Source: Tupaia tana
Taxonomy: Eukaryota > Chordata > Mammalia > Scandentia > Tupaiidae
DNA length: 64,000 nt
Assembly (NCBI GenBank): GCA_026018925.1
Contig: JAKSZU010000016.1
Span: 59,773,575-59,837,574 of the forward strand
Direction: 5' to 3'
The translations under genes and the position numbers were made by a program. Under the pieces are notes generated by a model that saw only the letters and a program-made list of their open reading frames with translations, was not told the DNA's origin and did not search any database. Below are positions 24,749 through 36,179 of the stretch, piece after piece; position 1 is the first letter of the stretch, and each line of letters begins with the position of its first letter.

Positions 24749-25089
24749 AGATCTTTTTAGATAGGGTCTTGCTATATTGGCCAGGCCAGCCTGGAGCCCA
24801 TGGTCTTCCTGGCTTAGTCTCTTCAGTTTGCTAAGAGTACAGGTGCACACCATCACCTGGCCATTGTTTGGATCAGGAATCAAACCTGGTCCTCCTGTGT
24901 AGTCCCAGCTTGCAAAGCACAATGTCTTAGCGGCATATGTGCCACCATCACTGGGCCTGGGTCAAACTTTTTAAAACAATAATTAGTACCTGTTTATCAT
25001 CTTTGAAGACCTGTAAGAATGTGCATGACATAATTCTTGCTTATAAGTTTTTTTATAGTTTGTTGCAAAGGAAAGACTCTCATCTAAAC

Positions 25090-25332
25090 TCCCCCCCCCC
25101 CCCCCCGCTATGGGTCATGTGTGCTTGCCAGAGAGACAAAGAGAGAAGGCAAGAAATCATCTCCTGGGGGGATGACCACGCCGCAATCCCTTCTCCTCCA
25201 TCCTCCTCTCTGGATTTTGGGCACACACGCACACACGTCCAGCATGAGTTTCAAGCTGCCAGGTCTGAGACTCAAATTGTGGTTAACTATGTGAGAGTCC
25301 AGTGACTTAACTACTATGCCATTTGCTGGTTC
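25090..25332 (-). mobile_element. L-type SINE with C-run tail
   Basis: The usual T-run is replaced by about 17 C (25,090-25,106). TSD ACTCATCTAAAC lies on both sides (left copy with one change). Confidence 0.87.
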
Positions 25333-25495
25333 CACTCATCTAAACAACTAAAAAACTATAGTATGGGACATTCATTCTAGAAACAAATTCAGGATGTGTT
25401 GAAACTGGCATCTCGTGTAAATACTTAAAAGATTTTCTTGTGGTTTGGACAGAAGAGTAGAGAAGATATTCTAATAGTTAAGAGAAATAAGGCAT

Positions 25496-25673
25496 GGGGT
25501 CAGCAGGTGGTATGTTGGTTAAAGAGCTGGACCCCACATGGCTGACCACGATTCTAGCTCCGAACCTGGTGGCTTGAAAATCATGCTGGGCACATGTGGG
25601 TGCATGCCCAAAATCCCAAGAGGAGAAGGGAGGAGAAGGGATTGTGGCACGGCCATCGCCCTTGGGAACGGAA
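25496..25673 (+). mobile_element. old L-type SINE, 3' truncated
   Basis: Head ggggtcagcaggtggtatg. It ends within the C/G hairpin, so the CT tract and tail are missing. Confidence 0.8.
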
Positions 25674-25741
25674 CCCTGATGGTCATATGGCTTCCAGTAT
25701 TGCACAGCATTGCACTATGGCTGCACACCCATAGCTGAGCC

Positions 25742-26230
25742 CCATCCACTAATACTTCCTGCCTGAGTTAATCATTATTATGGCTGCCAAATGGTAGTTT
25801 TCTAATTCCATCATTCTTTACACATTATTAGTTGCCTTTTTTTTTTTTCCTAATGCCAGAGAGCACATGCATGAGAGAGAGCTAGCTCTTCCCCAGTGGG
25901 CCTTGTCACCTGCATTCCCCTTTCCTCCATCCCTCTTTCCCATTGGGATCCTGGGCACATGTGCACATGCATCTGGCCTGGTTTTCACATTGCCAGGGCC
26001 AGGATTCTAACCACAGTCATCCAAATGGAATCTGACTCTCTCCACATAGCTTTTAACCACTGTACTATGGGTTGGCCCTCATAGTTGACTTTCTACTCTG
26101 ATGAAGGGGTTTTCCTTCTCATTCATTTATTTCTATCAGTGTGGATTTATGGATTGTTTTATTTGACAAATTATAATCCTTCACTGTCACTGTTTTAATG
26201 TTAAGCCTGTCTTGGATGTAGCCAGAAGTC
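25742..26230. mobile_element. old L1 fragment, split by a SINE
   Basis: 'ccaaatggtagttttctaattccatcattc' and, after the SINE, 'gtgtggatttatggattgtttt' resemble a common ancient L1 segment. Subfamily and strand are not asserted. Confidence 0.4.
25838..26080 (-). mobile_element. old L-type SINE
   Basis: A very diverged copy: T-run tail, body cattcccctttcctccatcc, and head ending atgggttggccc. Confidence 0.72.
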
Positions 26231-26279
26231 CCTTCAAACTGACTTCTATGTCTTTTGGAGAGGCCTCCTTTTTGTTTTA

Positions 26280-26537
26280 ATTTTTTTTTATTTTGCCAGA
26301 GGTTGTGTGCGCTTGCCAGAAAGGACAGAGACAGGGAGAGAGGGAAAGCAAGAAAGCACCCTTTTATGGGGAATGGTCATGTTGCAATCCCTTCTCCATT
26401 TCTCCCTCCTTCTGGGATTTTGGGCATACATGCAGATGCACCTGGCATGTATTTCAAGCCACCGGGTCTAGAGCTAAAACCACGGAGTCAGCTTTGGGGA
26501 TCTAGCCACCATAACCACCATGCTGCTGACAGGCCCC
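26280..26537 (-). mobile_element. old L-type SINE
   Basis: Tail tttattttgccagaggttgtg, a TTTTATGGGGAATGG body variant, and head ending gctgacaggcccc. Confidence 0.8.
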
Positions 26538-26579
26538 CTATCATTCTTTGAGTACTCCTTTACTTTTTGGGAAAGAAAG

Positions 26580-26841
26580 TTTTTGTTTTTGTTTTGAAAG
26601 AGATATTTTTGCTATAGGGAATGTGCACTTGCCAAAGAGACAGAGAGACAGAAAGCAAGAAATCACTCCCCAGGGAGGTGGCCACACTGCAATACTTTCT
26701 CCTCCATTCTTCTCTCCTCTTCGGATTTTGGGCACACGCACACACATCTGGTGTGAGTTTTAAGCCACCAGGTCTGGGGCTTGAACTGTGGTCAACTACA
26801 TAGGAGCCCAGCGACATAACCATTATGCCATCTGCTGGTCT
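26580..26841 (-). mobile_element. L-type SINE
   Basis: Tail gatatttttgctatagggaa. The hairpin has shrunk to tccccaggga, and the head ends catctgctggtctc. Confidence 0.88.
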
Positions 26842-27029
26842 CAAGAAAGATGTCCTTTCAAGGTTCATCTTGTACTTTCCTTGCTCCAAGCCTGGAATCG
26901 GACATTTTTCCAAGGGTCCCTGATTCCTTTGAATGAAGATGGCACTGAAAAATTAAGATCTGGCACTAGGTGTATATAATGCTATAGGAGAGTCATTGCT
27001 CCTAGGCCCTCTCAGCAATCAGATCCGGA

Positions 27030-27205
27030 AAACAGGGGTGTGTATACCTATTTAATCACATAAACACGCACTCAAACACAGAACCACACACATAGGTACA
27101 ACTGCAACTCTATATCTGGAAAACGGGTGTGTATACATATTTAATTACATAAACATGCACTCACACACAGAACCACACACATAGGTACAACTGCAGCTCT
27201 ATATC
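27030..27205 (+). repeat. direct tandem repeat, about 85 bp period
   Basis: The segment from 'ggaaaacaggggtgtgtatacctattta' to 'acaactgcaactctatat' (about 27,028-27,115) recurs, with few changes, at about 27,118-27,205. The SINE follows the second copy. Confidence 0.85.
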
Positions 27206-27208
27206 CAT

Positions 27209-27436
27209 TTCTTTCTTTTTTAAGAGAGATTTTTTACTATAGGGTGTATGCATTGCCAGAGAGAAAGAATGCAAGAAATCATCACCCCCCCCCCCCCCCC
27301 AGATGGCCACACTGCAATCCCTTCTCCTCTCAGGATTTTGGGCACATACACACACATGCTGGCATGAATTTTAAGCCGCTCAATCCCAGACTGTGGGGAG
27401 TCCAGCAACATAACCCTTACGCTACCTGCTGGTTCC
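27209..27436 (-). mobile_element. L-type SINE with C-run replacing the hairpin
   Basis: The body hairpin is replaced by about 16 C (27,286-27,301), and the CT tract is shortened. The flanks share ATATCCA. Confidence 0.85.
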
Positions 27437-27439
27437 AAT

Positions 27440-28285
27440 ATCCACGTCTGCATATAACTTCCTGTATTAAAAACAATGCGTTCACACGGGTACCTCTAAC
27501 TCTACTCTAGCACGGCAGGATTCATTCTATCCATTCTTCAAATATGTAATTCCCTCTGTGACCGTGAGACACCTGGCTCCCAGTATCCATAATGCATTTA
27601 CTTATTTGATCATTGAATGTAAAGAAATTGGCTTTAGTGTTATTAATACCTGCCTCTAAATAAAAGTAGCCTAAAAGTTAGAGTTCAATATTTCTTTAAG
27701 CCTGAGGGCATTCAGTCCAAATACTTGCTTTCAGAAGATAGTTGAGTTAATTCCTTTCCATCTGGCTTTCTTCGGTGTCATTGTATCAATCACTTGAAAT
27801 ACAGTTTAATCCATTTGTTTCTATTCACAACAATTTTTGGTCCTTCCCCTATCCTTCTGATATCCTTCAGGTATCATATTTTTTTGAATGCTTTCTCTCT
27901 GTGTCACCTATGAACTAAAGAAACAGTTATTTGCCCCGGAACGTATGTACCCTGTGGGAAAGGCACAGGAACAACCACTGGAGACACTGCCACTCAAGCA
28001 GACAGCAGACCACAGCGATTCTGAATGAACTGAGCTGGGCACATGCTGCCAGTTCCATATTTAGGACTCAGGCCTACTTAACTCCTGCAGCTGGGAGTTG
28101 TTCTCTGATCCTCGGCTCCACTCTCCTGGCTTTCGGTTCTGCCCTGAGTTAGCTTCCCTTTTCCATAAAAAGTAGCTGTTTGTAGCTGAGTAGTTTTCTC
28201 AGCCTGCCTCCTGCCCACTCAAGTGTGCGATTCAAAGGTCTTTTTCATTTATACTGTCTCTGTTCTTTTCATTTTCTTTCTTTTT
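27440..28285. other. unassigned intronic sequence
   Basis: No exon, pseudogene or confident repeat recognised. Confidence 0.35.
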
Positions 28286-28288
28286 TCT

Positions 28289-28530
28289 AAATAAAGTTGA
28301 TTTCTTTCTTTCATGACAGAGTCAGAAAGACAAGTACTCCTGACAGGGTCTCATGCTGTGACACTCCCAGCCTTTCCCACACAGCTGACACGCGTCTGCC
28401 TGACAGGGTCACTGGCACATGCATGCATATGCCTGTCGTGTGCAGGTTGGCCTGGGAACCAAACCCTGATCTTCCATATGCCTTACAGCATTGTAGACCA
28501 TTTGCCTGTTCATTTTGATTTAAGCTAATA
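28289..28530 (-). mobile_element. possible relative of the composite SINE
   Basis: On the - strand a B-box-like GGGTTTGGTTCCC is followed by a 7SL-like GAGACCCTGTC. This is the same order as in the composite elements but much diverged. Confidence 0.35.
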
Positions 28531-28539
28531 AAATTGTTT

Positions 28540-29260
28540 TTTTAATTTACCAATTATAATCCAAGTACCCTACATAAAAGCTACACCTACAATACTCTGA
28601 GATAAGCCCTTCTCTCCTTTGGGTTCCCCGTGAGACTGCTATGTTAAACTTCTGTACAAATTTTTAGAAACCATGTGTTTAACAGAGAGGATAGGTCCTA
28701 AGGAGGCACCGTGTTAGATCTTTCTGAAGTTGTAACAAAGGATACGACAGTCCACCTTGCATTTGCTCTTCGGCGTGATTACTGTCTGTTGCTAGTATAG
28801 GTGTGAATGAGAAAGCTTCATTTTCATACTCAGTAAATCCTTTAATATAATACTGGCTCCTTTATATTGAATAGTTCTTTATTTAGTTTATCTTTTTTTT
28901 TCCTTACATTTTACTTTTGGTGGCCAGAAGCTGCCAGCTGGCACTTTCAATTCAATCTTCTATCTGAAAAATCTCCTTAGTTAGGTAAATTCATTAAGTA
29001 CAGCCACTATTTTCCTTGTTACCAAAAGGGATAATGTCACCTGACATTTCTTCTTTGCAGGTCCCTTTTCTTCTAGCTTCTAATAACATTTTCCTTACTG
29101 TCCTTTAAGCCCTGACAAAATACCCTTTTGGTTTCTACTAATTCTCCTTGAAGCCTGTTATGACTTAATCAACGGCTCTTTCCTTTCCATTTTCTGCCCA
29201 TCACTCAATTCCAAAGGGAATGCCATATAGTTTAGGGTTTTGGTACAGGTATCAAAATCT
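28540..29260. other. unassigned intronic sequence
   Basis: AT-rich, with nothing recognised. Confidence 0.3.
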
Positions 29261-29406
29261 GTAACAGTTACCTACTGCTGAGTAACAAACCTCAAAATTT
29301 GAGGATGAAAACAACAAGCATCTGGGGCTAGCAGGTGGCATGGTGGTTAAGGATGCTGGACTCCCACATTATTGACTGCAGTTCTAGTCCTAGACTTGGC
29401 AGCTTG

Positions 29407-29456
<50 letters not shown>

Positions 29457-29900
29457 CCTCTCTGGTCAAATTAAAATACATAAAGTTAAATAAAATTATT
29501 TTAAAAAACGCAGCAACTATCAATTCTTTTGCTCACAAATCTGCACTATGGGACTGACTTAGTGTGGACAGCTTGCTTCTGGATTTATATGGCAGCATCT
29601 GGAAAGGCCTGACTGGGGAATAGAAGATCCACTTTCAAGCTGGTTTGCTCACCTGGTTGGCAGGTTGCTGCTGGCTTTTAGCTGAAAACTCAGCTAGGGC
29701 TGTGGGCCTTGGTTCCTTTCCTGTGAAATTCTCTCTGGGTTTCTTCATGGCAAGGTGACTGGGTTTCAAGTGAGCATCCCAAGAGAATGACATAGAAGTC
29801 TTACTGCCTTTTATCATCTGCCTTGAAAGTCACATAGCTTTGCTTCCACGAGTCATAGGCTCTACATGACAGTCTCTTATTGTCCTTGCTCTTGTTCAAG
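29260..29900. mobile_element. old interspersed repeat (family not assigned), split by a SINE
   Basis: 'gttacctactgctgagtaacaaacc…gaggatgaaaacaacaa', then 'gcttgcttctggatttatat', has the wording of a widespread placental repeat ('gtaacaaaccaccccaaaac…'). I cannot name the family safely. Confidence 0.45.
29323..29509 (+). mobile_element. S-type SINE
   Basis: Head ggggctagcaggtggcatgg, a pure CT run at about 29,411-29,453, and tail cataaagttaaataaaat. Confidence 0.88.
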
Positions 29901-30130
29901 GTTTATTTCCTGTCTGAAATGGCCACCAGTCCTCTCTAATCTCTGAATCTTGTCTGCTGTTATCAGAACATGTTCCAACTCTCCTTTGTTCATGAAGCCC
30001 TCCCTCACCCAAACTCAATGAGATTTCTCTTTCTCTAAGCACCTGAATGTCTTTTGCATTCATAGCAGCATCCAACATCATGTGTTTTTGAATATTAGTT
30101 GGGTAAACTGGGCTTTAAAATAATCACCTC

Positions 30131-30438
30131 TGGGACAGCCAGGGGTGTGGTGGTTAAGGTGGCTGGATCCCACATGGTCAACTTCGCAGTTTGAGTCCTG
30201 AACCTGGCAGCTTGAAAAAACATTTTGGGCGTGTGTGTGTGTGTGTGTGTGTGTGTCTGTGTGTCTGTGTGTGTGTGTGTTTGCACATGCCCAAAATCCT
30301 GACAGAATGGGGGAAAAGGGACTGTGGCATAGCCATTCCCCACCAGTGGGTGATTTCTCACTTTCCCTCACTCTGTCTGTCTCTGTTTCCAGTGAGTGCA
30401 CACACCTTAAAAAACTAAAAGCAAACAAACAAAAACCC
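30131..30438 (+). mobile_element. old L-type SINE with (GT)n linker
   Basis: Head gggacagccaggggtgtggtgg. The linker has expanded to GT repeats at about 30,229-30,281. Confidence 0.85.
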
Positions 30439-31117
30439 TCCAGTGAGTGTACTGGCTACCTAAAGATAATGGTTTTCTTATATAATTGGAAGAATAATAA
30501 TCCTCCTGTCTGGAGCAATTGAGACTGGTATCTGATGTGACAAACAAAAATTTTGGTTAAATTAGAGATCATAAAAGATACTGTAAACATTTTATTTTAA
30601 AACATATAAATGTATATTTATTCTCTCATCTTTTGACTTTGAAAGTAAGTCTTTTTCATGAGAGTGATTTTAATAATTGGGTGCCTGTGCACTCATGCAT
30701 AAACCTCTGTATCATTGAAGTGGCACAAGCAAATGATACTTGGAAAACACCGTATCATTTGAATCCCCTGAGATTTTAATGACTTCTTCATATTTTATAG
30801 TTTTGCTCACACATAATTGGTTAGCAATTTTTGAAAAAGTAACTGGCATTTATCAAGTCTTTCCAAAGCATTCAACTGCTTTTCACAGAAATAACTCCCT
30901 GTCACATTCATATTTCATAAACTTACATAAAATATAATCAAATTATAGAATTATAACAAGCTTAAACAAGTTTGGAAGAGATAAAATAGGCTACCGATAA
31001 ACAATAACTTGTGGTAGCAGATATCCTAAGGCATATTTAATAATCTAATTAGCTCTAAGCAGTCACAGTGACCTGGGTATCATTCCCAATGTTTACAGAC
31101 AATGTCAAGCATTATTT
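30439..31117. other. unassigned intronic sequence
   Basis: AT-rich, with no exon or repeat recognised. Confidence 0.3.
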
Positions 31118-31133
31118 AAATTCTAGTGAGCTA

Positions 31134-31396
31134 GGGATCATGAGATGGTGTAGTGGTTACATTGCTGGACTCCCACATGGCCGATTGCAGTTTGAGTCTG
31201 GGACCCAGTGGCTTGAAACTCATGCTGGGTACGTGTGTGTGCATGCCCAAGATCCCGGGAGGGTGGAGGAGAAGGGAGATTGTGGCATGGCCATCCACCT
31301 GGGGGTTGGTTTCTTACTTTTCCTCTCACTGACTCTGTCTCTCTCTCTAGTGAGCACATGCACCCTAAGAAAAAACCTTTACCTAAATAAATCAAT
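31134..31396 (+). mobile_element. L-type SINE with 16-bp TSD
   Basis: TSD AAATTCTAGTGAGCTA is exact at 31,118-31,133 and 31,397-31,412. The head has a B box gtttgagtctggg. Confidence 0.94.
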
Positions 31397-31435
31397 AAAT
31401 TCTAGTGAGCTACATTTTCAAAACATAATAGTTTA

Positions 31436-31609
31436 ATTAATTAATAATTATTATTTAATTTGCTGTAGGGCATGCATGTTCACCAGAGAGACAGAGAGAG
31501 AGAGAGAGAGATAGAAAGTGAGAAAGCAAGCCTTCAGGTCTGGTACTCTGAACAGCTGTCAGCCATGTGGGAGTCCAGCACCTTAACCACCACATGATTT
31601 GCTGATCAT
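31436..31609 (-). mobile_element. S-type SINE
   Basis: Tail with gctgtagggcatgcatg and a GA run, then head ending gatttgctgatc. Confidence 0.82.
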
Positions 31610-31692
31610 AGTGAGCAACTTTAAGTAAATAGTGATTAAACAATAGTCTACAAAATAAAGTGTTTATTTTGTTTCTTCAAACATTTAGCACA

Positions 31693-31995
31693 TGAGGCCA
31701 GCAGGTGATGTAGTGGTTAAGGGTGCTGGACTCCCACACGGCCGAGCACAGTTCGAGTCCTGGACCTGTGGCTTGATTTCTCACTTTCCCCATCTCTCTC
31801 ACTCTTTCCCTCTCTAGTCAAATTAAAATCAGCATGTGGCATGGTGGTTAAGGGCACTGGATTCCCACATAGCCAAACATGGTTCAAGTTCTGGACCTGG
31901 CAGCTTGCTTTCTCACATTCTCTCTCTCTGTCCCTCTCTGGTCAAATTATAAATAAATAAATAAATAAAGTTAAATAAAATATCTTAAAAAAGTT
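31693..31995 (+). mobile_element. head-to-tail dimer of two S-type SINEs
   Basis: Unit 1 spans 31,696-31,828 and unit 2 spans 31,829-31,995; unit 2 follows unit 1's AATTAAAA with no other sequence between. A single TSD, TTTAGCACA (31,684-31,692 and 31,996-32,004), brackets both units. Confidence 0.82.
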
Positions 31996-32219
31996 TTTAG
32001 CACACAGGTGAGTCCATGAAACTGAGTCTGGTGAAAATGCTGGAAGGAGAAAAGAGTTATAAAGATCTAGATAAAGTTAATGAGAAGCATTATATCATCC
32101 ATCTGTCACAAGAGTTTCCAGGGTTCTAGGTTTTGGGGACTCAGCACTTCTGTAAACTGAAAAGTAAAAGTGCCCAAATTCTGAGAATGATACATTTCAG
32201 AGAAGAAAACTGAACTTAC

Positions 32220-32306
32220 CGGAGACCTGACTCTCTGTGACCCGTCCTTCCTTCCTCTCTCCTCCACGTGCCCCTCCTGAGAAAGCACAGCATCCTGAGA
32301 AGGCAT
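32220..32306 (-). CDS. ZNF713: ZNF713 first coding exon
   Basis: A CTTCTTCCCAG acceptor, two bases of UTR, then ATG at 32306-32304: MPSQDAVLSQEGHVEERGRK plus DGSQRVRSP. It ends at a strong GTAAGT donor (32,219-32,214). The 87-nt coding part leaves phase 0, as the KRAB-A exon requires. MPSQ.AV.SQEG and DGSQ.VRS match the N-terminus I recall for human ZNF713, and this is the only in-frame ATG giving the full KRAB domain. The open reading continues past the donor on the genomic strand, but that part is intronic. Confidence 0.92.
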
Positions 32307-32389
32307 AGCTGGGAAGAAGAGAACGAAAGCATCTTGTTAATGCATGACATTAGGCTTCATTAATTAATTTATTATAATCCTTTCTTTAG

Positions 32390-32440
32390 AAGTATTAATT
32401 TATTTATTCATTTTTCACCATCATCATATTCTTTAATTAA

Positions 32441-32493
<53 letters not shown>

Positions 32494-32582
32494 GGCAAAA
32501 GCAAGCCACCAGGCCCAGGACTCAAACTGTGGTAGGCCATGTGGGAGTCTAGCAGCTTAACCACCAAGTCACCTGCTGGCCC
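32390..32582 (-). mobile_element. S-type SINE with long (GA)n
   Basis: A GA run at about 32,444-32,488 in the CT tract (antisense), and head ending cacctgctggcccc. It lies about 80 bp upstream of the first ZNF713 coding exon. Confidence 0.88.
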
Positions 32583-32797
32583 CAAGGCTAAATTTAAATC
32601 ATGGTGCTTTTGCTTTATGTTGGTATGGCAGATGGCTTACAGAGAAGCCCTCAAAGACAGAAGCCTAATGGCTGGACACCTCGACTGTGACACCTTTGTT
32701 CTACTACACTGGGGAATTCAGTGCAGGACTTCCTCTTCTCTGTGTACCGTTCCACTTGCTATGGCACCTGGGAAGCTTAAGAGAGCTCAGTGGTTGT

Positions 32798-33084
32798 TTT
32801 TCTTTTTGTTTTTTTTTTTTGTTTTTTTTTGAGAGAGGTTTTCGCTATAGGGCGCATGCGCTCGCCAGACAGACAGAGAGAGACACAGAGACAGAAAGAG
32901 AGAAATCACCCCCCAGGGGGGATGGTCACGCCGCAATCCCTTCTCCTCCATTCTCCTCTCGGGATCTTGGGCACGCACGCACACGCACCTGGCGTGAGTT
33001 TTAAGCCACTGGGTTCAGGACGCGAACCGTGGTCGACTACGTGGGAGTCCAGTGACATAGCCATTACGCCAACTGCTGGTTCCC
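32798..33084 (-). mobile_element. young L-type SINE
   Basis: Full length with gcgcatgcgctcgcc near the tail and a perfect hairpin. The flanks share GAGCTCAGTG (TSD). Confidence 0.92.
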
Positions 33085-33138
33085 GCGAGCTCAGTGTTTT
33101 TTAGCCCTGGCTACAGATTTGGTGAAATTAGAAAAGAT

Positions 33139-33404
33139 CCTTTTTTTTTTTTTCAATTTTTCTACAAGGCACATGTACTCACTGGAGAAAGACGGGAAGT
33201 GAGAAAGAGACAGAGAGTGGGAAAGCGCCCTCTAAGGAGGATGGTCATGCTGCAATCCCTTCTCCTCCATTCTCCTCTTGGAGAATTTGCGCACATGCAC
33301 ACACACACCCAGAGTGTTTTTCAAGTTTCCATGTCTAGAACTCAAACCACGCAGCTGGCCATGTGAAATCCAGCCGCCTTAACCACCATGCCACTGGTTG
33401 GTCC
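33139..33404 (-). mobile_element. old L-type SINE
   Basis: Tail ttctacaaggcacatgtact, body without the C/G run, and head ending ccactggttggtccc. Confidence 0.8.
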
Positions 33405-33424
33405 CAGAGACACCAATGTTTTAT

Positions 33425-33530
33425 TCCCACTCCCAGAAATTTGTATTTACTTGGTCTGGGGAGGACAGCATTTTAAATTGTAGAGCCTCCAAGTGATTCT
33501 AAGTGCAGATGAGAACTACTGAGCTGAGGT
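33425..33530. mobile_element. possible hAT-type MER fragment
   Basis: 'tagagcctccaagtgattctaagtgcag…gagaactactgagctg' resembles the terminal wording of Charlie-related MER elements. Confidence 0.4.
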
Positions 33531-33829
33531 GATGCAGAGAATATATGTTGACGGCTTCTTCTTATTCTTTATCCCCATGCAGGATACATTCACCCCAAAC
33601 TGAAACTCCAGAGATCTGCCTCTCTGCTCTACTCTAAGGTGGTCCTTTGAATATACAAAGATTTCATTCTTATTTTTCAGAATGTTCACCTCCTTTTTGA
33701 GTATCTGGATTCCGTCCTCCACCAGGATTACTACAGCTTTTCGCAGTTCACCAAAGCTTTGTTCTTTTTCTTTTTTTTCCTTAAACATTTTATTTAATAT
33801 TATTATTATTGTTTTAATTTCAAAAGAAA

Positions 33830-34070
33830 TTCAGAGAGATTTTGCTATAGGGTACATGTACTTGCTGGAGAGACAGAGAGACAGAAAGCGAGAAATCAGC
33901 CCCCAGGGGGATGACCATGCCGCAGTCCCTCCTCTATTGTCCTCTCAGGAGTTTGGGCACGCATGTACATGCACCCAGCGTGAGTATATTTAAGCAGCTG
34001 GGTCTGGGACTCAAACCATAGTTGACTACTTGGGACTCCAGTGATGTAATCATTATGTCATCTGCTGGTC
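33830..34070 (-). mobile_element. L-type SINE
   Basis: Tail gagattttgctatagggtac, and head ending catctgctggtcc. Confidence 0.88.
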
Positions 34071-34089
34071 CTAATATTCTTCTTTTTTT

Positions 34090-34352
34090 ATGGGGGGGGG
34101 AGAGATTTTCACTATAGGGCGCATGTGCTCGCCAGACAGACAGAGAGAGACATTAGAGACAGAAAGTGAGAAATCACCCCCCAGGGGGCATGGTCACGCC
34201 GCAGTCCCTTCTCCTCCATTCTCCTCTCGGGATCTTGGGCACGCATGCACACGCACCCGGTGTGAGTTTTAAGCCACCGGGTCTGGGACGCAAACTGTGG
34301 TCGATTACGTGGGAGTCCAGCGACATAGCCATTACGCTAACTGCTGGTTCCC
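34090..34352 (-). mobile_element. young L-type SINE
   Basis: The tail abuts a G-run (34,092-34,099). Both flanks carry CCTAATATT, and the hairpin is intact. Confidence 0.9.
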
Positions 34353-34361
34353 CTAATATTA

Positions 34362-34512
34362 TTATTTTTAAAATTTGCTATAGGGTACACGTGCTCATGA
34401 GAGAGAGAGAGAGAGAGAAAGCGAGAAAGCGAACTGCCAGGTCTGGGACTTGAACTACACTTGGCCACATGGGAATCTAGTGCCTTAACCACCATGCCAC
34501 CTGCCGCACCCC
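34362..34512 (-). mobile_element. S-type SINE
   Basis: ttgctatagggtacacgtgc tail, GA tract, and head ending cacctgccgcaccccc. Confidence 0.85.
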
Positions 34513-34784
34513 CTCCCCCTTTGCTCTCTTTCTAGTGTGACAGTCAGGAGATGCACCAATACTAGGAGCATCAGTGGCTTTGTCAGTTTCTGAGAGGTGA
34601 TTCTCCAGTGCCACATGTAGAGCAGCCAATCCCACGTGTTAAAGGTGCTGGAAGTCTGACGACAGCCTCAGAAGCCAATGGGATATTCACAAGAATGATA
34701 TCTCATTGCCAGAGGCAGCCACTCTCAGAATCTTGCCCTGCTCTTGCAGAACTGAGATGTGTGGGCTCTGTGAGATGGCTATTG

Positions 34785-34785
<1 letters not shown>

Positions 34786-34840
<55 letters not shown>
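34786..34840 (+). repeat. (CT)n microsatellite
   Basis: Pure CT run of about 54 bp followed by TTTTTT. There is no SINE head next to it, so its origin is unclear. Confidence 0.95.
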
Positions 34841-34845
<5 letters not shown>

Positions 34846-35069
34846 CCTAAAGACAATTCTTGTACATACTTCACTATGGCATTCAAGACTGCCTTCTGGC
34901 AGGAATCTTGTAAGGTACAATTTCAGGTTGAATACTTGTAATGAGATGTATCAAGATCAACAGAAAAAAATCTAGCAGTTTTGGTCAACTAGAGACTTAC
35001 AGAGTCTGTAAAAAGACCTCAAACTACTTATTCATAAAGATAGAGCAAAGTAAAGTATGGCACTCTTTA

Positions 35070-35336
35070 TCTTTTTATTTTTAGTTTTAGTTTTTGCTAT
35101 AGCATGTGTTCACTCACTGGACAGAAACAGGGAGAGAGATAGAGGGAAAGTGAGAATTAACACCCACAAGGGGGAATGGCCATGCTGCAGACCCTTCTCC
35201 TCCATGCTCCTCTTGGGACTTTGGGCATGCACACATATACACCCAGCTTGTTTTTCAGGCTGCTGGGCCCAGGACTTGAACCGCATAGTTGGCCATGTGG
35301 GATCCAGCAACCTTAACCATGTCACTAGCTGGCCTC
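35070..35336 (-). mobile_element. old L-type SINE
   Basis: TSD TGGCACTCTTTA on the left, TGGCATTCTTTA on the right. The head ends cactagctggcctc. Confidence 0.88.
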
Positions 35337-35432
35337 AGTGGCATTCTTTAAAATAGATACTTTGAGAATTTATTAAAATTCACACATTACAAAAAGCAGA
35401 GAATACTTTACCTTAAAAAAAATTAAAATTAG

Positions 35433-35678
35433 GGACCAGCAGTTGGTGTAATGGCTATGTCACTGGACTCCCATGTAATTGACTGCAGTTTGAGTCCCGG
35501 ACCCAGTGGCTTAAACTCACGCTGGGCACGTATGCATGCATGCCCAAGATCCCGAGAGGAGAATGGAGGAGAGGGGATTGCAGCATGGCCATCCTCCTTG
35601 GGGGGTGATTTCTCACTTTCGGTCTGTCTTTCTAGTGCGTGCATGCGCCTTAAAGCAAAAACCTCTCAAAAATTTTTT
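35433..35678 (+). mobile_element. L-type SINE
   Basis: Head gggaccagcagttggtgtaatgg. The hairpin is ccttggggg, and the tail is cttaaagcaaaaacctctc. Confidence 0.9.
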
Positions 35679-35948
35679 AAAATAAAAAACAATTAAAAGA
35701 CACAGTGAGACAGAGAGAGAAATGAAGAAGAGGAGACAAGGAGCACTACCCACTAGAAATGAGTGTGGAGGGGGAAGTCTTAGCAGAAAATCTTCACTTT
35801 AAGTCCCTGAAAGCAGTATTTCACAGCTGAAATTCAGGATCCATGTGACAACACCTACTCTTTTTTTAGCTCTTGAGTTACATCAGGGAAGATTTTTTGA
35901 CAACACACACCTAGTGAGGTCCCTCACACCTCCTTTCTCAGGTAATAC

Positions 35949-36125
35949 TTTTTTTTTTTTTTTTTTTTTTTTTGGTTATAGGCCATGTGCACTCACCAGA
36001 AAGGGACAAAGAGGGGGAGAGAGAGGGAAAATGAGAAATCACACTCTAGGGAGGATAGCCACCACAGTTTCTTCTCCTCTCCATGGTCCTTCTCCTCCAA
36101 ACCACCGCGCCACCTGCTGGCCCCT
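35949..36125 (-). mobile_element. L-type SINE, internally deleted
   Basis: The linker and B-box region are missing: the body joins directly to accaccgcgccacctgctgg. Flanks CTCAGGTAATACTTTT and CTCAGGAAACACTTTT form a TSD. Confidence 0.85.
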
Positions 36126-36179
36126 CAGGAAACACTTTTTATCACTGTAATGATTTGCCCAGTAACCTGCCTTTGCACC

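Larger units (their letters stand above)
24224..24962 (-). mobile_element. composite tRNA-7SL-7SL SINE, split by two younger SINEs
   Basis: Read on the - strand it has three parts. A tRNA-like unit (about 24,870-24,960) carries the B-box GGTTTGATTCC. An Alu-like unit follows (GGTGTGCACCTGTACTC…GACCCTATCTAAAAA). A second Alu-like unit (…GTAAGCCTGTCATTCCAGC… to GAGACCCTGTC) ends in an A-run at 24,224-24,244. Two SINEs interrupt it (24,259-24,507 and 24,596-24,748). The same three-part order recurs at 63,404-63,702. Confidence 0.7.
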
